From: Thiofilum sp.
GTDB taxonomy: Bacteria > Pseudomonadota > Gammaproteobacteria > Thiotrichales > Thiotrichaceae
Direction of reading: 5' to 3'
Assembly (NCBI RefSeq): GCF_016711335.1
Contig: NZ_JADJTF010000001.1
Span: 1,302,001 to 1,366,000, forward strand
DNA: 64,000 bases
This document shows, in pieces, positions 34,047 to 42,906 of this stretch (position 1 is its first letter; each line of letters begins with the position of its first letter). The position numbers were made by a program, and so were the translations under genes. The notes below the pieces were generated by a model. The model had not been told where the DNA came from, searched no databases, and saw nothing but the letters and a program-made list of their open reading frames with translations.

Positions 34047-35453
34047 CTATTGATTAATCAAGGTCTTAGCCAGCGCAATTTGTTTGCGTACTTGCTCAGG
34101 GGCAGTACCCCCCAAATGATTACGAGCGGCTACTGAACCTTCTAGTGTCAGTACCGCAAAGACATCTTCACTAATTATCTCTGAAAAGCTTTGTAACTCT
34201 TGCAGGCTCATTTCGCTTAAATCACGTCCGGTTTGTACCCCTAGACCTACCGCTTTACCGACCACTTCGTGTGCATCGCGGAAGGGTAAACCTTTACGTA
34301 CCAAATAATCGGCTAAATCGGTTGCGGTTGAAAAGCCCTGCATTGCCGCTTTACGCATTTTCTCCGGTTTGGTTTGTACATGTGGCATCATATCGCCAAA
34401 AGCACGTAAGCAACCGAGCACGGTATCGACCGTATCAAACAGCGGCTCTTTGTCCTCTTGATTATCTTTATTATAAGCCAGTGGTTGCCCTTTCATTAAT
34501 GTGAGTAGCCCCATTAAGTGACCAAACACACGCCCACTTTTACCACGCACTAACTCAGGTACATCGGGATTTTTTTTCTGCGGCATGATGGAAGAACCCG
34601 TGCAAAACCGATCCGGCAAGCGAATAAAATCAAATTGGGCTGAGGTCCAAAGAATTAATTCTTCGGAAAAACGGGATAGGTGCATCAAGAGCAGTGAAGC
34701 AAATCCGGCAAATTCAATCGCAAAATCCCGATCACTGACCGCATCTAGTGAATTACGTGCAGGGCGTTCAAAGCCTAATAACTCAGCCGTGTAATCACGT
34801 TCAATAGGGTAGGTCGTACCTGCCAGTGCAGCCGCACCCAAAGGCATAATATTGACGCGCTTACGACAATCTAATAAGCGCTCATAGTCACGTTGCAGCA
34901 TTTCAAACCATGCCAGCATATGATGACCAAAGGTAATCGGCTGCGCGACTTGTAGATGGGTAAAGCCCGGCAGAATCGTATCGGCTTCGCGCTCAGCCAC
35001 ACTCACTAAGCCCGTTTGTAGGCGGCGAATTTCATGGGCAATGTGATCGATCTGATCTCGCAGCCATAAACGAATATCAGTAGCCACCTGATCATTACGC
35101 GAGCGCCCCGTATGTAAACGTTTGCCTGCAATGCCAATGCGGTCGGTTAAGCGTGCCTCAACGTTCATATGTATATCTTCTAAGGACACTTTCCAATCAA
35201 AGTTGCCTGCTTCAATGTCAGCTTCGATTTGGTTAAGACCGTTTAGAATCGCTTCTACATCGGTGGAGTTTAAAAGACCTACTTTACCCAGCATACGGGC
35301 GTGGGCGCGTGAACCAGCAATATCATGTTTGTAAAGACGCTGATCGAATTGAATGGAAGCAGTAAATTGCTCCACAAAGGCGTCGGTGGATTCGGTAAAA
35401 CGACCACCCCAAGATTGATTTTTGCTCTCACTATTAGACTGTGAAGTACTCAA
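34047..35453 (-). CDS. argH: Argininosuccinate lyase
   Basis: A 468-residue member of the fumarase/aspartase superfamily that releases fumarate and arginine from argininosuccinate. The signature GSSIMPQKKNPDVPEL is present, along with DIHMNVEARL, TGRSRNDQVATD and HLQVAQP. It is divergent from algZ; the argH-algZ-algR neighbourhood is the one known in Pseudomonas. Confidence 0.97.
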   Translation of the reverse strand: MSTSQSNSESKNQSWGGRFTESTDAFVEQFTASIQFDQRLYKHDIAGSRAHARMLGKVGLLNSTDVEAILNGLNQIEADIEAGNFDWKVSLEDIHMNVEARLTDRIGIAGKRLHTGRSRNDQVATDIRLWLRDQIDHIAHEIRRLQTGLVSVAEREADTILPGFTHLQVAQPITFGHHMLAWFEMLQRDYERLLDCRKRVNIMPLGAAALAGTTYPIERDYTAELLGFERPARNSLDAVSDRDFAIEFAGFASLLLMHLSRFSEELILWTSAQFDFIRLPDRFCTGSSIMPQKKNPDVPELVRGKSGRVFGHLMGLLTLMKGQPLAYNKDNQEDKEPLFDTVDTVLGCLRAFGDMMPHVQTKPEKMRKAAMQGFSTATDLADYLVRKGLPFRDAHEVVGKAVGLGVQTGRDLSEMSLQELQSFSEIISEDVFAVLTLEGSVAARNHLGGTAPEQVRKQIALAKTLINQ

Positions 35454-35714
35454 CGGTTAACCCTCGTTTGCATTAAGTTGGGAGTATTTTAAACAAATTT
35501 ATGCCATAAATACTAAAAAAGTTGCGTTATATAATGGCATCGTGTAAGAATCAATTAAATGCTTTTATAATTGAGCAGTAATTAATATAATAAATAATTA
35601 AGCAGCTCGGTTGTGTAGTTCACACCATAAAAAATAACAATAACGTTTAACTGAACTAAACTATCATTCAAACACTCTAGATTTTCTGGGTTTGATAGGT
35701 AATGAGCTAAAACA

Positions 35715-36755
35715 ATGTCACAATCCCATACAAATACTTTAGGTTATATGCCTAATATCTGTTCACCACAAGCGCTTTTACGTTCAGTAATTGCTGCGTT
35801 GATATTGGGTTCGATATTAGCTATATCAGTAGCCTCTGATTTAAAACAATTACCTTGGCTTTTAGGGTCACATACGTTATTTACTGCGTGGGTAGTGTTA
35901 ATAGGTGTCTTTGCCATATGCTTAATAAGTCGCCTAGTGGAAAATGCTTCTAGCCAAAAAACCACCATTATTGTGATGAGTGTGAGTGTTATTCTGACTA
36001 TTATTGCCTCTTTTATTGGCATGGCGGTGATTAAAACAGCAGGTCAGGAAGGCTTTATTTTTGATGGTTTGTTTTTATTTAAAAATATTTTAATTAGTGT
36101 AGTAGTGACAGCGGTTTTATTACGTTATTTCTTTATTCAAAAACGTTGGCAGCAAACGGTAGAAGCCGATACCTCAGCTAAGTATGATGCACTACAATCA
36201 AGGATGAGACCGCATTTTTTATTTAATAGTTTAAATACGGTGGCTCATTTAGTACATAAAGATCCTAATCGTGCTGAGGAGGCGATTTTAGATCTTGCCG
36301 ATATTATGCGCACCACTCTAGATAAGCGTACAAGAATTACTTTACAAGAAGAAATTGATTTAACCATGCGCTATTTAAGAATGGAAAGTCTACGTTTAGG
36401 TAAGCGCCGATTAACGGTTTTGTGGGATATGGATAAGAATACCTTGCCGTTTAACATGAATATTTTACCTTTGATCTTACAGCCTGTTGTTGAAAACGCC
36501 ATTTATCATGGAATACAACCTCGTAAAGACGGCGGAACCCTAAGTATTGGGTTATATGATGCTGGTGACCATTTAAAAGTTTCGGTAACGAATCCTTTAC
36601 CACCTTCTGATGCTAACCCCCATCAAAAGGGTAATCATATTGCCCAAGAAAATATGAAAAATCGTTTGAAACTAGCCTATGGAGAACGCGCTAATCTGCT
36701 AATTATAAAAACAGATCAGCAATATCGTGTCAGTTTCTCCATACCAAAAGAGTAA
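35715..36755 (+). CDS. algZ: AlgZ/LytS-type sensor histidine kinase
   Basis: A 346-residue membrane kinase. Four membrane helices fill residues 20-140, followed by a LytS-type kinase domain with phospho-acceptor His167 in RMRPHFLFNSLNT and the ATPase motif VVENAIYHGIQPRKDGG. It matches AlgZ/FimS of Pseudomonas, which with AlgR controls type IV pili and exopolysaccharide. The cognate regulator starts 17 bases downstream. Confidence 0.9.
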   Translation: MSQSHTNTLGYMPNICSPQALLRSVIAALILGSILAISVASDLKQLPWLLGSHTLFTAWVVLIGVFAICLISRLVENASSQKTTIIVMSVSVILTIIASFIGMAVIKTAGQEGFIFDGLFLFKNILISVVVTAVLLRYFFIQKRWQQTVEADTSAKYDALQSRMRPHFLFNSLNTVAHLVHKDPNRAEEAILDLADIMRTTLDKRTRITLQEEIDLTMRYLRMESLRLGKRRLTVLWDMDKNTLPFNMNILPLILQPVVENAIYHGIQPRKDGGTLSIGLYDAGDHLKVSVTNPLPPSDANPHQKGNHIAQENMKNRLKLAYGERANLLIIKTDQQYRVSFSIPKE

Positions 36756-36771
36756 AGAAGAGAGAGTATCA

Positions 36772-37515
36772 ATGGCTATCAAAGTTTTAGTTGTAGATGA
36801 TGAAGAATATGCCCGCGAAAGAATTTTGGGCCTATTGAATAAAACCTCAGATTATGAAGTTTGTGCTGAAGCCGAAAACGGGGCTGAGGCTATTTCCTTG
36901 GTCGAGAGACTTCAACCGGAGATTGTGTTAATGGACATTTCAATGCCCGGCATGGACGGGCTTGAAGCGGCTCGTTATCTGTCTACGTTGGAGAATCCGC
37001 CCGCCGTCATATTTACCACAGCGTATGGTGAATATGCCTTAGAAGCATTTTCAACAAAAGCAACAGGTTATCTCATGAAACCAATAAGACAAGAACAATT
37101 ATTACAAAGTCTGGAACAAGCCCGTTCGCTAAACCGTGTACAACGCTTAGAAATGTTGGAGCAACGTGAGGGCGTTAAGTCTAATCGTCGCCATATTTGT
37201 GCACGCATGAGGGGTAATTTAGAGTTAATTCCTATTGAGGATGTTGTCTACTTCCAAGCCGATCAGAAGTATGTGACAGTGCGCCATAACAAAGGTGTGG
37301 TGATTATTGAGGAGTCGTTAAAGTCACTAGAAAATGATTTAGCGGATCGTTTTATTCGTATTCACCGTAATGCTTTAGTGGCTAAAAGCTGTATTACGGG
37401 TCTAACCAAGTCAGATATGGGGCGCACTCAGGTGACTCTAGATCGCATTACTGATCAGTTAGAGGTTAGTCGGCGTCATTTGGCGGAAGTACGGCGTTTT
37501 GTGCGCGGTCGTTAG
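36772..37515 (+). CDS. algR: AlgR/LytTR-family response regulator
   Basis: A 247-residue regulator. The ATG at 36772 is preferred over an upstream in-frame GTG inside algZ; it begins MAIKVLVVDDEE and is preceded by a GAGAG stretch. The receiver domain has acidic D9/D10, phospho-acceptor Asp55 in VLMDISMPGMDG, and Lys in LMKPI. The C-terminal LytTR DNA-binding domain follows, with FIRIHRNALVAKSCI. Length agrees with AlgR (248). Confidence 0.92.
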   Translation: MAIKVLVVDDEEYARERILGLLNKTSDYEVCAEAENGAEAISLVERLQPEIVLMDISMPGMDGLEAARYLSTLENPPAVIFTTAYGEYALEAFSTKATGYLMKPIRQEQLLQSLEQARSLNRVQRLEMLEQREGVKSNRRHICARMRGNLELIPIEDVVYFQADQKYVTVRHNKGVVIIEESLKSLENDLADRFIRIHRNALVAKSCITGLTKSDMGRTQVTLDRITDQLEVSRRHLAEVRRFVRGR

Positions 37516-37551
37516 TGAGTTTTAAGCTCTAGAACCTCGTCTGACAGTTAA

Positions 37552-37583
37552 AAGCCCAAGGAGCAAACCTTGGGCTTTTTTTA
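37552..37583 (+). terminator. Rho-independent terminator after algR
   Basis: A perfect 10-bp stem, AAGCCCAAGG at 37552-37561 with CCTTGGGCTT at 37568-37577, six-base loop, then a T-run. Confidence 0.9.
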
Positions 37584-37673
37584 TGCTTCTCAATTGTAAC
37601 GTTCCAATTCATAGTGTCGGTTTCTCTCTCTCCTAGGTTTCATAGAATATTCACTTAGCTCTATGGTTTGTGG

Positions 37674-37702
37674 TTGACCGTATATTCGACTGTCTCTATA
37701 CT
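37674..37702 (+). promoter_or_regulatory. Sigma-70 promoter of the ATP synthase operon
   Basis: TTGACC at 37674-37679 and TATACT at 37697-37702 are separated by 17 bases, close to the consensus in both boxes and in spacing. It lies about 48 bases before atpI and after the algR terminator, so it is the natural operon promoter. Confidence 0.75.
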
Positions 37703-37749
37703 CCAAGGTCAATTTTGGAAGGCACATCCCCATATAGCGCGGTGGGTTA

Positions 37750-38115
37750 ATGAATAGGTTATTTTATATCCAAGTTGTGTTAGTACTCTTGGGTGTTGTT
37801 ATAGTTTGGGTTACGTTAGGTGAGAATGCTATCACCGCTACGTTATATGGAGGAGCAGTTGCATTAGTCAACACAGCATTGCTTTCTCTACGGATGAATA
37901 AAAAGAGTGAATTAACACCATCCGATCCTCACACCACAGTTATATTACTTTATGTTAGTGCCGTTGGCCGTTTTGTGCTGGTATTAGTGGCTCTATCAAT
38001 CGGTTTAGGTGTGTTAAAGCTAGCACCCCAACCCTTGTTAGGTATGTTCATTGCTGCACAATTGGCTTATTACCTTGCGGCTTTAGGTTCACGTAAACAG
38101 ATTGAACCAACATGA
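37750..38115 (+). CDS. atpI: ATP synthase protein I
   Basis: A 121-residue, four-helix membrane protein with the typical place at the head of the atp operon. AtpI helps assemble the c-ring and may aid magnesium uptake. The sequence is poorly conserved in the family, so the assignment rests on position, size and topology (two helical hairpins, with the basic MNKKSE between them). Confidence 0.85.
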   Translation: MNRLFYIQVVLVLLGVVIVWVTLGENAITATLYGGAVALVNTALLSLRMNKKSELTPSDPHTTVILLYVSAVGRFVLVLVALSIGLGVLKLAPQPLLGMFIAAQLAYYLAALGSRKQIEPT

Positions 38116-38154
38116 AGTCTACAGATTTTATTAACTTTATTTACGGGGTGAATT

Positions 38155-39030
38155 GTGAGCGAAGCAAATGCGCCAGCAATTTCTAATCCTGTTGAGTATA
38201 TCCAACACCATCTGACCAATTGGAGTATTGGCACTGAGCACGGTGAAGCAGTCAAAATTATTGACTTCAGTGTGTTCCATGTTGACGTATTCTTATTCAG
38301 CGTGTTACTCGCAGGTTTATTTGCATATATAGCATGGAAAGTCGGTAAGAATTTAAGTGCTGACACGCCATCAGGTACGCAAAATGTCATTGAGACCGTG
38401 GTTGAATTTGTCAATCAACAGATTCAAGATATTTTCCCTAATGCAGATCGCTTAGTAGGGCCGTTAGCACTTACTATTTTTGTCTGGGTGTTCTTAATGA
38501 ATGCGATGGATCTACTTCCTGTAGACTTAATTCCTGCCTTATGGAGTGGTCTCTACGGGTTATTTGGTGGTGATCCTCATCATGCTTATATTAAAGTAGT
38601 GCCTACTACTAATCTTGACACTACCTTCGCTTTAGCCTTAACCGTATTTGCATTAATCATTTATTACAATATCAAGAGTAAGGGTCTAGTAGGTTATTTA
38701 ACTTCCTTCTTCTTTCATCCTTTCTCTGCCAAAAACATAGTAGTGAAGATTATTCTTGCCCCGATTAATTTCCTCATGACACTCATCGAAGAAGTCGCTA
38801 AGCCCGTAAGTCTTGGTCTACGGCTATTCGGTAATATGTTTGCAGGCGAGTTATTATTCTTATTAATTGCTTTATTAGCCTTCTCAGTGTGGGCTATGCC
38901 AGCACAAATTGTTTTAGGTTCATTATGGGCGATTTTCCATATTCTAGTTATTACCCTACAAGCATTCATTTTCATGCTGTTGACCGTAGTATATCTAGGA
39001 TTGGCTAGCCAACATGGTGAGCATCATTAA
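38155..39030 (+). CDS. atpB: F1Fo ATP synthase subunit a
   Basis: A 291-residue Fo subunit starting at GTG 38155 with GGGGTG before it. The essential stator arginine lies in SLGLRLFGNMFAGELLF, and ALQAFIFMLLTVVYL is the conserved last helix. It forms the proton half-channels next to the c-ring. Confidence 0.95.
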   Translation: MSEANAPAISNPVEYIQHHLTNWSIGTEHGEAVKIIDFSVFHVDVFLFSVLLAGLFAYIAWKVGKNLSADTPSGTQNVIETVVEFVNQQIQDIFPNADRLVGPLALTIFVWVFLMNAMDLLPVDLIPALWSGLYGLFGGDPHHAYIKVVPTTNLDTTFALALTVFALIIYYNIKSKGLVGYLTSFFFHPFSAKNIVVKIILAPINFLMTLIEEVAKPVSLGLRLFGNMFAGELLFLLIALLAFSVWAMPAQIVLGSLWAIFHILVITLQAFIFMLLTVVYLGLASQHGEHH

Positions 39031-39091
39031 ATAACTGAATTTTGGTTCAATTTTTACTTTTTAACTTTTAATTTTCTCTGGAGATTCCACG

Positions 39092-39379
39092 ATGGATGCA
39101 CAAAGTATTGCAATGATCTATTCCTACACAGCTATAGGTGTGGGTATTATTCTGGCGGCTGCGGGTTTAGGTTCTGCATTAGGTTGGGGTTTAATCTGCT
39201 CTAAGTTCTTAGAAGGTATCGCTCGTCAACCTGAAATGCGTGCTCAATTAACCGGTCAAATGCTATTCACTGGCGGTTTGATGGAAGCGTTCCCGATGAT
39301 CGTTCTCGGTATTTCTATGTGGTTCATTTTTGCTAACCCCTTCATCGGTGCAGCAAAAGCGGCCTTAGGTGCTGGTTAA
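39092..39379 (+). CDS. atpE: F1Fo ATP synthase subunit c
   Basis: A 95-residue two-helix protein. The carboxylate that carries the ion is Glu65 in GLMEAFPMIVLG, where E. coli has Asp61. Ala66 and the lack of the Gln plus Ser/Thr sodium ligands indicate proton coupling. The polar loop ARQPE is intact. The protein is about 16 residues longer than E. coli subunit c, mostly at the N-terminus and the C-terminus. Confidence 0.95.
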   Translation: MDAQSIAMIYSYTAIGVGIILAAAGLGSALGWGLICSKFLEGIARQPEMRAQLTGQMLFTGGLMEAFPMIVLGISMWFIFANPFIGAAKAALGAG

Positions 39380-39423
39380 TACTCCCGATTGTTAAACGTT
39401 GTTAGTAACACTCGGAGGTTAAC

Positions 39424-39894
39424 ATGAATGTAACACTAACGCTGATCGGTCAAGTGATCGTATTCTCGATCCTGATTTGGTTCATCAAGGGTGTACTATG
39501 GGAACCGATGCTTAAAGTGCTTAATGACCGTAAGCAGCGTATTGCTGATGGTCTAGCCGCCGCTGAAAAGGGTAAGCACGAAGAAGAGTTGGCTCGCCAA
39601 AAAGCACTCGAAGAACTGAAGAAAGCCAAAGTTGAAGCTGCAGAAATTATTGCTCAAGCACAACGTCGTGCTGGTGAGATTGTAGATGAAGCTAAAAACG
39701 CTGCTTTAGATGAAGCAGGTCGTGTGAAGCAAGCAGCTCAATCTGAAATCGAGCAAGAAGTTTCGCGTGCACGTGAAGGTTTGCGTGCTCAGGTAGCTCA
39801 ATTGGCTGTAGCAGGCGCTGAGAAAATTCTTGGCAAAGAAATCGATGCTGCTGCACATGCAAAAGCACTGGATGAATTAGCCGCACAAATTTAG
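39424..39894 (+). CDS. atpF: F1Fo ATP synthase subunit b
   Basis: A 156-residue subunit: one N-terminal membrane helix (residues 5-24), then a long charged helix (DRKQRIADGLAAAEKGKHEE) that forms the peripheral stalk. Length is the same as E. coli subunit b. GGAGG precedes the start. There is one copy, so the stalk is a homodimer. Confidence 0.95.
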   Translation: MNVTLTLIGQVIVFSILIWFIKGVLWEPMLKVLNDRKQRIADGLAAAEKGKHEEELARQKALEELKKAKVEAAEIIAQAQRRAGEIVDEAKNAALDEAGRVKQAAQSEIEQEVSRAREGLRAQVAQLAVAGAEKILGKEIDAAAHAKALDELAAQI

Positions 39895-39904
39895 GTGGTG
39901 AACA

Positions 39905-40441
39905 ATGTCTGAATTGACAACCGCTGCACGTCCTTACGCAAAAGCTGTGTTCGAGATGGCACAAGAATCAGGCAACCTCGCGGGTTGGTCTGAGCAACTT
40001 GCTGCTTTAGCACAGGTAATCAGTACTGAGGATTCAGCGGCGCTGCTGAATAATCCACGCCTTTCTCAAGACCAAAAGATTCAAGTTTTAACCGAAGTAC
40101 TCGGTTCAACTGTGAAAGATGATGGCAGTAATTTGCTTAAGGTTTTGGGTGAAAACAATCGCTTTGTGTTAGTGCCTGAAATTTCTCGTTTATATGAGGA
40201 ATTAAAAGCACAAGCAGAGGGAGCGATTGAGGCTGAATTAACATCTGCTATGGAATTAACAGCAGATCAGCAAAACGCCATTGCTGCGGCGCTCCAGAAG
40301 CGTTTGGGACGTGAAGTCAAACTGGTCGCTAAAGTAGATCCCTCACTGATGGCGGGTGCTGTCGTGCGAGCAGGTGATTTAGTGATAGATGGTTCGATTC
40401 AAAGTCGTCTGAATGAATTGAAGGCGGCGTTGAGCCGATAA
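39905..40441 (+). CDS. atpH: F1Fo ATP synthase subunit delta
   Basis: A 178-residue delta subunit that connects F1 to the b stalk. It has the conserved ARPYAKAVFEMA start and the C-terminal segment ending DLVIDGSIQSRLNELK. It starts 10 bases after atpF. Confidence 0.95.
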   Translation: MSELTTAARPYAKAVFEMAQESGNLAGWSEQLAALAQVISTEDSAALLNNPRLSQDQKIQVLTEVLGSTVKDDGSNLLKVLGENNRFVLVPEISRLYEELKAQAEGAIEAELTSAMELTADQQNAIAAALQKRLGREVKLVAKVDPSLMAGAVVRAGDLVIDGSIQSRLNELKAALSR

Positions 40442-40457
40442 TTGAGGAATTAGCATT

Positions 40458-41999
40458 ATGCAACTAAACCCAACTGAAATCAGCGATCTGATCAAGAAGC
40501 GTATTGCAAGCTTCGACGCCAGCGCTGAAGCACGTACAGAGGGTACTGTTGTTTCCGTTATGGACGGTATCGTCCGCATCCACGGTCTTGGCGATGTTAT
40601 GTCCGGTGAGATGATTGAGTTTTCTAACGGAACCTTCGGTTTAGCGCTCAACCTTGAGCGTGACTCTGTGGGTGCGGTTGTTCTAGGTGATTACAAAGGT
40701 ATCACCGAGGGCAACACTGTAAAATGTACTGGTCGTATTTTAGAAGTACCTGTTGGACGTGGCTTATTAGGTCGCGTAGTCAACGCTCTGGGTACGCCTA
40801 TTGATGGTAAAGGTGCGGTTGAAAACGACGGTTATGCTCCAGTAGAGCGTATTGCCCCCGGCGTTATCGATCGTAAATCAGTTGATCAACCGCTAGAAAC
40901 CGGTATCAAAGCACTCGATGCGATGGTTCCAGTCGGTCGTGGTCAACGGGAATTAATCATCGGTGACCGCCAAACGGGTAAAACAGCGGTAGCTATCGAT
41001 GCGATCCTGAACCAAAAAGGCAAAGATGTTAAATGTATCTACGTTGCAGTAGGTCAAAAAGCATCTTCTGTGGCTGGTGTAGTACGCAAACTCGAAGAGC
41101 ACGGTGCAATGGAGTATACCATTGTAGTCGCTGCTAATGCTGCTGACCCAGCGTCCATGCAGTTCTTGGCTCCCTATGCGGGCTGCGCTATGGGCGAGTA
41201 CTTCCGTGATCGCGGCGAAGATGCGTTAATCGTATACGATGACTTAACCAAGCAAGCTTGGGCGTATCGTCAAGTATCACTATTACTACGCCGTCCTCCC
41301 GGACGTGAAGCTTACCCCGGTGACGTATTCTATTTACACTCACGTCTATTAGAGCGTGCTTCACGCGTTAATGCTGAGTATGTAGAGCGTTATACCAATG
41401 GTGCAGTAACCGGTAAAACGGGTTCTTTAACCGCTCTGCCTATTATCGAGACTCAAGAGGGTGACGTTTCGGCCTTCGTTCCGACTAACGTTATCTCTAT
41501 TACCGACGGTCAAATCTTCTTAGAAACCGATCTTTTCAACTCTGGTATTCGTCCTGCGATTAACGCGGGTCTGTCAGTATCACGGGTAGGTGGATCTGCA
41601 CAAACTAAGATCATCAAAAAGCTCGGTGGTGGTGTACGTCTTGACCTTGCACAATATCGTGAATTAGCGGCATTCTCTCAGTTTGCTTCTGATTTAGATG
41701 AGTCTACTCGTAAGCAATTACAACGCGGTCAACGTGTTACTGAGCTTATGAAACAGCCTCAATACTCTCCAATGTCAACTGCTGAAATCGGTTTTGCTCT
41801 GTTTGCAGCAAACAATGGTTTTATAGACGATGTTGAAGTAACTAAAGTCGTTGATTTCCAAGCGGCATTATTAAGCTACTTACGTTCAGAGCAATCTGAG
41901 CTATTAGCAAAAATCAATAATGGCGGTAAGTTTGACGACGACATCGCAGCAGCGATGACTCAGGCTTTAAAAACGTTCAAATCCAAAAACACCTGGTAA
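40458..41999 (+). CDS. atpA: F1Fo ATP synthase subunit alpha
   Basis: A 513-residue non-catalytic F1 subunit with the P-loop GDRQTGKTA, VYDDLTKQAWAYRQ and the signature PAINAGLSVSRVGGSAQ. Length is identical to E. coli AtpA. Confidence 0.98.
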   Translation: MQLNPTEISDLIKKRIASFDASAEARTEGTVVSVMDGIVRIHGLGDVMSGEMIEFSNGTFGLALNLERDSVGAVVLGDYKGITEGNTVKCTGRILEVPVGRGLLGRVVNALGTPIDGKGAVENDGYAPVERIAPGVIDRKSVDQPLETGIKALDAMVPVGRGQRELIIGDRQTGKTAVAIDAILNQKGKDVKCIYVAVGQKASSVAGVVRKLEEHGAMEYTIVVAANAADPASMQFLAPYAGCAMGEYFRDRGEDALIVYDDLTKQAWAYRQVSLLLRRPPGREAYPGDVFYLHSRLLERASRVNAEYVERYTNGAVTGKTGSLTALPIIETQEGDVSAFVPTNVISITDGQIFLETDLFNSGIRPAINAGLSVSRVGGSAQTKIIKKLGGGVRLDLAQYRELAAFSQFASDLDESTRKQLQRGQRVTELMKQPQYSPMSTAEIGFALFAANNGFIDDVEVTKVVDFQAALLSYLRSEQSELLAKINNGGKFDDDIAAAMTQALKTFKSKNTW

Positions 42000-42014
42000 T
42001 GGGAGGTAAGTCCC

Positions 42015-42869
42015 ATGGCAGGCGCTAAGGAAATTAAGACTCAGATCAAGAGTATTAAGAACACTAAGAAGATCACTAAAGCAATGGAGATGGTGGCAGC
42101 CTCCAAAATGCGCCGTGCGCAAGAGCGTATGATTGCTACCCGCCCTTATGCAGAGAAAATGCGTCAGGTCGTCAGTCACATTGCCAATGGTCAATTAGAG
42201 TATCGTCACCCTTTTACCCAAGAGCGTGATGTGAAGCGTGTAGGCTATATTATTATTTCTACGGATCGTGGCTTGTGCGGTGGTTTGAATGTGAACTTAT
42301 TCAAAACCGCTTTACAAGATATTGCTAAGTGGAAGCAACAAAACGTTGAAGTGGATCTTGCTGTCTTTGGTACTAAAGCAGCCAATGCCTTTCGTCGTTA
42401 TGGCTTAGTCGCTGAAAAAACTCACTTAGGTGACGCTCCTCAATTGGCTGATTTAATCGGTACGATTAAGGTGATGCTTGATGCTTATGAAGAGGGTCGT
42501 ATTGATCGTCTCTATTTGGCTGAGAACGAATTCGTTAACAGCATGACCCAAAAGCCTAAAGTAACTCAACTGATACCTTTGGTAGCGGCTGAAGAAAAGG
42601 ATATTAAGTATCACTGGGATTACCTCTATGAGCCAGACGCTAAAGAAGTAATTGATTTAGTGATGCAACGTTATATCGAGTCTCTCATCTATCAAGGTGT
42701 GGTTGAAAACGTGGCCTCTGAAATGGCGTCGCGGATGGTAGCAATGAAAAGTGCTTCTGATAATGCCGGTAATCTCATTCATGAGTTACAACTGGTGTAT
42801 AACAAAGCACGTCAAGCTGCGATTACGCAAGAGATTTCAGAAATTGTCGCGGGTGCGGCAGCGGTATAA
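42015..42869 (+). CDS. atpG: F1Fo ATP synthase subunit gamma
   Basis: A 284-residue rotor shaft subunit. The N-terminal helix includes KNTKKITKAMEMVAASKMRR, and the C-terminal signature reads ARQAAITQEISEIVAGAAA. GGGAGG precedes the start. Confidence 0.97.
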   Translation: MAGAKEIKTQIKSIKNTKKITKAMEMVAASKMRRAQERMIATRPYAEKMRQVVSHIANGQLEYRHPFTQERDVKRVGYIIISTDRGLCGGLNVNLFKTALQDIAKWKQQNVEVDLAVFGTKAANAFRRYGLVAEKTHLGDAPQLADLIGTIKVMLDAYEEGRIDRLYLAENEFVNSMTQKPKVTQLIPLVAAEEKDIKYHWDYLYEPDAKEVIDLVMQRYIESLIYQGVVENVASEMASRMVAMKSASDNAGNLIHELQLVYNKARQAAITQEISEIVAGAAAV

Positions 42870-42906
42870 GCTGTTTGGAAAGTAAAATTTAAGAGGTACT
42901 GTTTTA

